A stretch of 64,000 nt of DNA from Tetrapisispora phaffii CBS 4417. Lineage: Eukaryota; Ascomycota; Saccharomycetes; Saccharomycetales; Saccharomycetaceae. Position 1 is the first letter of the stretch; each line of letters begins with the position of its first letter. Position numbers and translations under genes: made by a program. Shown here piece after piece: positions 59,391-64,000 of the stretch. Under the pieces are notes generated by a model. The model did no database searches and had not been told where the DNA came from. It worked only from the letters and a program-made list of their open reading frames with translations. Location of the stretch: contig NC_016527.1 in NCBI RefSeq assembly GCF_000236905.1, positions 186,001-250,000 of the forward strand. Direction: 5' to 3'.

Positions 59391-62300
59391 CTCACCGACC
59401 TAAAATATAAATACTAGAAACATTAAGTAAACTAAAAAAAAATAGTATACGAGGCGAAATGGAAAACTCGGTGCTAAACGCAGAGTAGCAGTTATTATCA
59501 TATTACTGATACAAACAGTAATCACCGGTGACAATGGGTTACGATCGTCTCTCTCTTCATGTCCTTAGAATGAGATCTTGAACCATCCTCATACATATTA
59601 GAAACAATTCTTGAATCGAGAAACCTACAACAATTTAAGACATTTTACAATTGAGAGGACAATATTATTTAAGTTTTTAGACAATATAATGCTAGTAATC
59701 CTTTACAATATTTTGTAGTATTGCTCATGTGGACATTTCTGAATTCAGACAACTTATAATTTCCGAAGATATTATTAATGAACATAACTATTACTTTTAA
59801 AAAGCCTCAAAACAATGTAAAAAACATTTTATGCAAACAATATTATTTTAGTTTTCCAATTTTTATCAGGATCGATAACAATAACGTAAAATTCCATTGT
59901 ACAAATAAAAGGAAACTATTAATTCATGATGGAGGGTTAAAATTCAAGAAATTTACAAAGTATGTGAATAATTTAATGTCCTTACAAAATCGCGGAAGAA
60001 CGAAAGATTGAAATTAAAAAAAAACCATTTCGAACAAACATATGATCTCAAAGAAAGTCTGCATAATTTCCTGTTTTGGAAATACGACGTCATGATGAAT
60101 AAAGAAGTATTTCGTTTTAGTAACTAATTCGGCATAATAGTGTTTTCAATTCTAAAGAACATGTAATTATATCCGAGAGACTGTCGGAACGCATCCTTAG
60201 TAAGGAATGTTCGTACAGGTCGAAATACTTCGAACCCAAATTATCAGTAGAGACAAATTGATAAAATGAATAAGAAAAGGTAGTTCGTTAATTCTAAGTA
60301 ATCTGGGAGTCAAATGCCCGTTGACATGATTAGTTTCTTAATTTCTTATTCCTGTTTCTCTCTCAATTCTAGTAAAATAAACTCAAGGAGAAACAATATA
60401 ATGCGTTTCGATTCAGTGGTATGTACGTACACAAATGTACATAAGAATGGTCCGAAAAACTTCGTTTATGGGAAAACAACAACAACAACAACCAATTTGT
60501 CCCCATTTTCGACATTTTTCGAAGTTATTTTTTAAAAACAACATGCAACTAGGAATGGAAAGTATTAACTTATTTCAATGATTATTACTAACAGCGACAA
60601 CCACCATATGATGTTGATTCTAAAACTGGCATTGATAATTGCTGATTTTATCTGATCATGGGGGCGGGGGATAGAACATACGAAAGAACCGCGTGCCGGA
60701 AACAGTTGCGCGACAAGCTAATGACGTCAATACAAGAATATACGGTTTCTTTTTAATACTAAATTTTTTTTCATTTATGAGAATCCGAGCTTATAGGGAC
60801 ATAATTATATCTTCTCGCTACCGGAAATGAAATGAAGATAATATAAGATTTCAAAACATGATCAAGTTACAACCAACTATTAAATTGGAAGGTAGAGAAG
60901 GACCAGAAAGTAAATGTAAAGTGGAACTGGAGCCTGCGGAGTAGTCTTGAGAAAAAAAGTCTGCTAAAGTACGGAGAAGAAGGCCTTGGTAGAAAATGAA
61001 AAACAAAAACGAAATACATTTGAAAACATTTTGAAAATAGGACTTCACTATTCCTTTTTGGTCGAAGCATCCTGATAGATCATTATGGAAAAACGGCAAC
61101 TTAAGGAAAAATATCATATTCTTAAGGCCAGTAGCATTTTCTGCAGTGATAGAGAGATTAAGAAGAAAATGAAGAGATCCAAAAAAAGCACACGCACAGA
61201 TTAGATCAGATCACCTGAAAATCAGTTCGAAAAGGCCGGAAAAAGAAACGTCTTATGAGAAACCTGTATCAACGGGATAGTAAAGAACAGTAAATCTCGA
61301 TCTCGAGTAACCTAGTAATAGAATCGAAACGTGAAAAACATAAAAAAGTGTGGGCTGTTGTTAATATGTTTTCTCTCTGTCTACTTTTATTTTCAATTAG
61401 AAAATATATTTGTAATGACAAAAAAGATAGAGATTCAATTTTGAAACTTCTGTACGATCATATCACGGCATTGATAAAACATCACGACCGATGAATTTCT
61501 TTGAGAAAATATCGCAGCAGAAAAACTGATCGATGCATGTGTTTCACTTATCCACTAATAACCAGTGGATAATAAGAAAGACAGATCCTTGCAAGCTTTT
61601 CTGTTCGGAAAATGAATAAAGTGACATATTTTCGCCACAAAAACACCTTTTATGCAATGTTTCTCATGAAATCCACGAAATAGAAAAGAAAAACCCAGAC
61701 AGTTTGAAGAGGAACGATAAAAAGATGATAGTTGAAAAGGCAAAACAACAACAATATTACTAATAACTGCGTAGAAGTGATCTATTGTATTCATGGTCGC
61801 GCGGTAAAGTTGCTGAAAATCAAGAGAAAATGACATAAATTCCTCTACGGAAAGCATTGAGAGAATGAAGGCAATACAAAATTACCCAAAATGAACGATT
61901 ATAATGTTCTCGTAATTTTTTAAGTATTATGCACGTACAAATAGAGAAGAAAGAAAGTAAGCCCTCAAGATGTAAAAGAAATTAAGCTTTCTTTTCTTTT
62001 TTATTCACTTTGTTTCTCAAAACAATCAAAAGCAGAGAGAATCTAGGCGGTACCAAAGTAAGACATTCTTTTCTAAAATGGTATTTTGCTCCGACTCTCC
62101 TGTTCAATTCGATTGAACAATTTTGTATTTCCTTTCCATTCAGTCGACTAAAACAGCAAACGATACGATTGTGCGTTTTTTCACCGTGCTGTCTTAGTTT
62201 TTTCTCTCCCTATAATACTGAGGGCAGAACTTGTAGGAGTTAAGATTTTTTAATTTAATGTGCATGAAACTTATTTCCTATTGTTTTTTGTATTGCATTG

Positions 62301-63608
62301 CATTGTGTTGTATGATATGCAGTGCTACAGTATCTTTATAATAAAATAAACTAGTCTCACTGCAAAGATAAAAGTAACAACATCCGAGACATTTTTGCTA
62401 ATCCTATTATTTTTAAAAGTATACATACTGTCAATCATGACAGTATAGCTAGTATAAATTCCATCAAAGAGTTCAATGTATTATTTCAATGCTGCAGCTC
62501 TTATCCGAATAGAGAAGGACATCGGTTTTCTCTATTTCTCTGTATGCAGTAATATTCTTTTCGTAATACTGGATCATATAGCATTAGCAGGGGTAAATAA
62601 CAAATGAAGTATGTGAAAAACTCATAGTTAATGCATATGTGCCATTCCAAAAGTAACGGGCGAACGAATGGCACACCAAAAAAATACACACAAAACGAAA
62701 AAAAAAAGAAAGAAAAATGCAAACAAACCAACAAACCAATAAACCGTTAACAATACACTCGCTGAGAAAAACATGTAGACAAAAGTACATCGTGCACGGT
62801 TTTACAGTCCTTATGACTTTCTTTTTTCATTTACTTTTTTTTATTTTCTTCATTTACCCGCTATTCCTTTTACAGAGTGGGGAGGAACCAACCTTGTAAC
62901 CACTATAAAGAATAATCAATATCCTTCTCTAAAAACACCACAAGCATAATAATAAGTCACAAAAATACTTCACTGAATAAAATGCTGCATCAGCACTTAT
63001 CCTAATGCCAAATTCGAAAATTATTATCTTTTCAGTAAAAAAAACAAAACAAAATAACATAACAAAAAATCAGCATGATCCACGGGGAAGGAGAAGGACA
63101 GAACTGAGGGAACTATATGTATACCTTGTGTGCTGCATTGCAGCCAAAATCGCCATGCGGACGTTTTGTCCTCTTGAGAACTTAGCGTTTCGCTTTTTTA
63201 TCTCATTTTTTTTCTTTTTGTTTCTTTTTCTTTCGTTAACCGATCTTTCCTTTTTTCCTGCAAACAATTTTACCTCATTGCTTCTTTTCATTTTTTTCAT
63301 CAGAAATAAATTTCTTTTTTTTGTGCTCTTTTTTAAAATTATCTATTTCGAAATTAGAACGAATGTTTTGGGAGTTTACTCTTTTCGTTATTTCTCTCCA
63401 TAGTAGACTTGTTTTGAAATTGGATTGACTTATAATCCTCTTGCTATGAGTTATTGATAAGAAATTACTTAGAACAATGATGAGATCAATCGAAAATATC
63501 AATATTTTTTTATTTCGTTTTTTTCGATAAATATTAATCGTCAATATACGAAAAAAGATAAAAAAATTCGATACATAATAGTAGTAAATGCGTACAACAA
63601 CTGCTAAA

Positions 63609-63639
<31 letters not shown>

Positions 63640-63640
63640 T
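63609..63640. repeat. TA tract
   Basis: (TA)n with one TG interruption near the right edge of the window. Confidence 0.8.
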
Positions 63641-64000
63641 ACTGAATATAATTATGTAATTATATAATTATATATGCACACGCACAATAATCCATTTACA
63701 TTCACTTACATTAATATTATATGATACAAGATGCATACATGAATACCATGAGACATCTATCTTATATTTATATATATAAATAAGATGGAGTACTTACTAT
63801 TAATTACATTGCCTTCTTTTATTTTAAGTTCCTTTGGTTGTCATAATTTTTTTTTTCATTCAATATAATGTGTGTCAGTATATTCTTTATTCTTAATTAT
63901 TGTTTGTACTTGTTTATATATATAATTATATCATGAACGAGTACATATTTCTTGTTATATCGTTGCAAACCTTCACATTATAAAGGATATTAGCGTATAC

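Larger units (their letters stand above)
58588..64000. other. gene-poor 5.4-kb region downstream of 58.6 kb
   Basis: No reading frame longer than about 130 codons, and none with recognisable homology. The first 900 bp hold the candidate structured RNA. From 60.84 to 61.3 kb the + strand is purine-rich with short ATG frames (60858-60944; 61084-61203) that look like leader frames rather than genes. From 61.98 kb onward pyrimidine tracts, a Reb1 core at 62854-62860 and TA tracts (63609-63640) suggest a long promoter and leader for a gene beyond the edge. By S. cerevisiae order SOL3/SOL4, CPD1 or MGA1 would come next; none is visible. Confidence 0.5.

Noticed and set aside
59720..59775. CATGTGG and TTTCCGAA close together, resembling CDEI and a CDEIII core
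   Set aside because: Spacing is only about 35 bp, CDEI has a mismatch, and the flanks do not fit CDEIII.
60178..60240. Minus-strand GGGTTCGAAG, resembling a tRNA B box
   Set aside because: No T-stem or acceptor stem can be paired and there is no A box at the right distance.

Overview
This window is about 64 kb of chromosomal DNA from a budding yeast of the family Saccharomycetaceae. The genes are compact, nearly all intronless, AT-rich, use the standard code, and are orthologues of Saccharomyces cerevisiae genes in long runs of shared order. The order interleaves genes that sit on two duplicated tracks in S. cerevisiae: YLR04x with YGR21x, and YGR217-246 with YHR149-162. Many members of each ancestral run are missing. 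That pattern fits a lineage that shares the whole-genome duplication but lost different copies from S. cerevisiae, such as Vanderwaltozyma or Tetrapisispora. The genus is inference. No tRNA, rRNA, transposon, LTR or centromere was recognised.

Layout. 0-5 kb is a YDL226/YNL206-208 block: the 3' part of GCS1 (ArfGAP), RTT106, RIO2 and a YNL208W homologue. A synteny break lies at about 5-6.3 kb. From 6.3 to 33 kb come STU2, thioredoxin, pyruvate decarboxylase, a SLI1-like acyltransferase, FRE8, RPS0, RSM27, CCH1, CRM1 and a TOS2/SKG6 protein. From 34.8 to 58.6 kb come SMI1/KNR4, BNS1/SPO12, PHO81, SPO16, RTT107, KEL1/2, a frameshifted TDA11 homologue, MPC2, SDA1 and BRF1. The last 5.4 kb has no convincing gene but holds a candidate structured RNA just upstream of BRF1.

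The genes are mostly housekeeping and do not form one pathway. Several promoters carry motifs that fit the gene: PAC-like, RRPE and Reb1 sites at SDA1; an RRPE at RIO2; a Pho4 site at PHO81; a near-consensus URS1 at the meiotic gene SPO16; an MCB at RTT107; an SBF box at TOS2; a Yap1 site at thioredoxin; and a distant Rap1/Gcr1 pair at PDC1.

The most unusual signals are non-coding. There are perfect inverted repeats in several intergenic regions, including a 15-bp-arm palindrome upstream of PDC1, groups of hairpins in the CCH1-CRM1 and TOS2-SMI1 intervals, and a multi-helix element at about 58.98-59.22 kb whose G.U pairs favour the + strand as RNA. Protein-level points are a histidine in CRM1 at the leptomycin-reactive position, an intronless RPS0, and a PDC1 gene that uses TTA for leucine while RPS0 prefers TTG.
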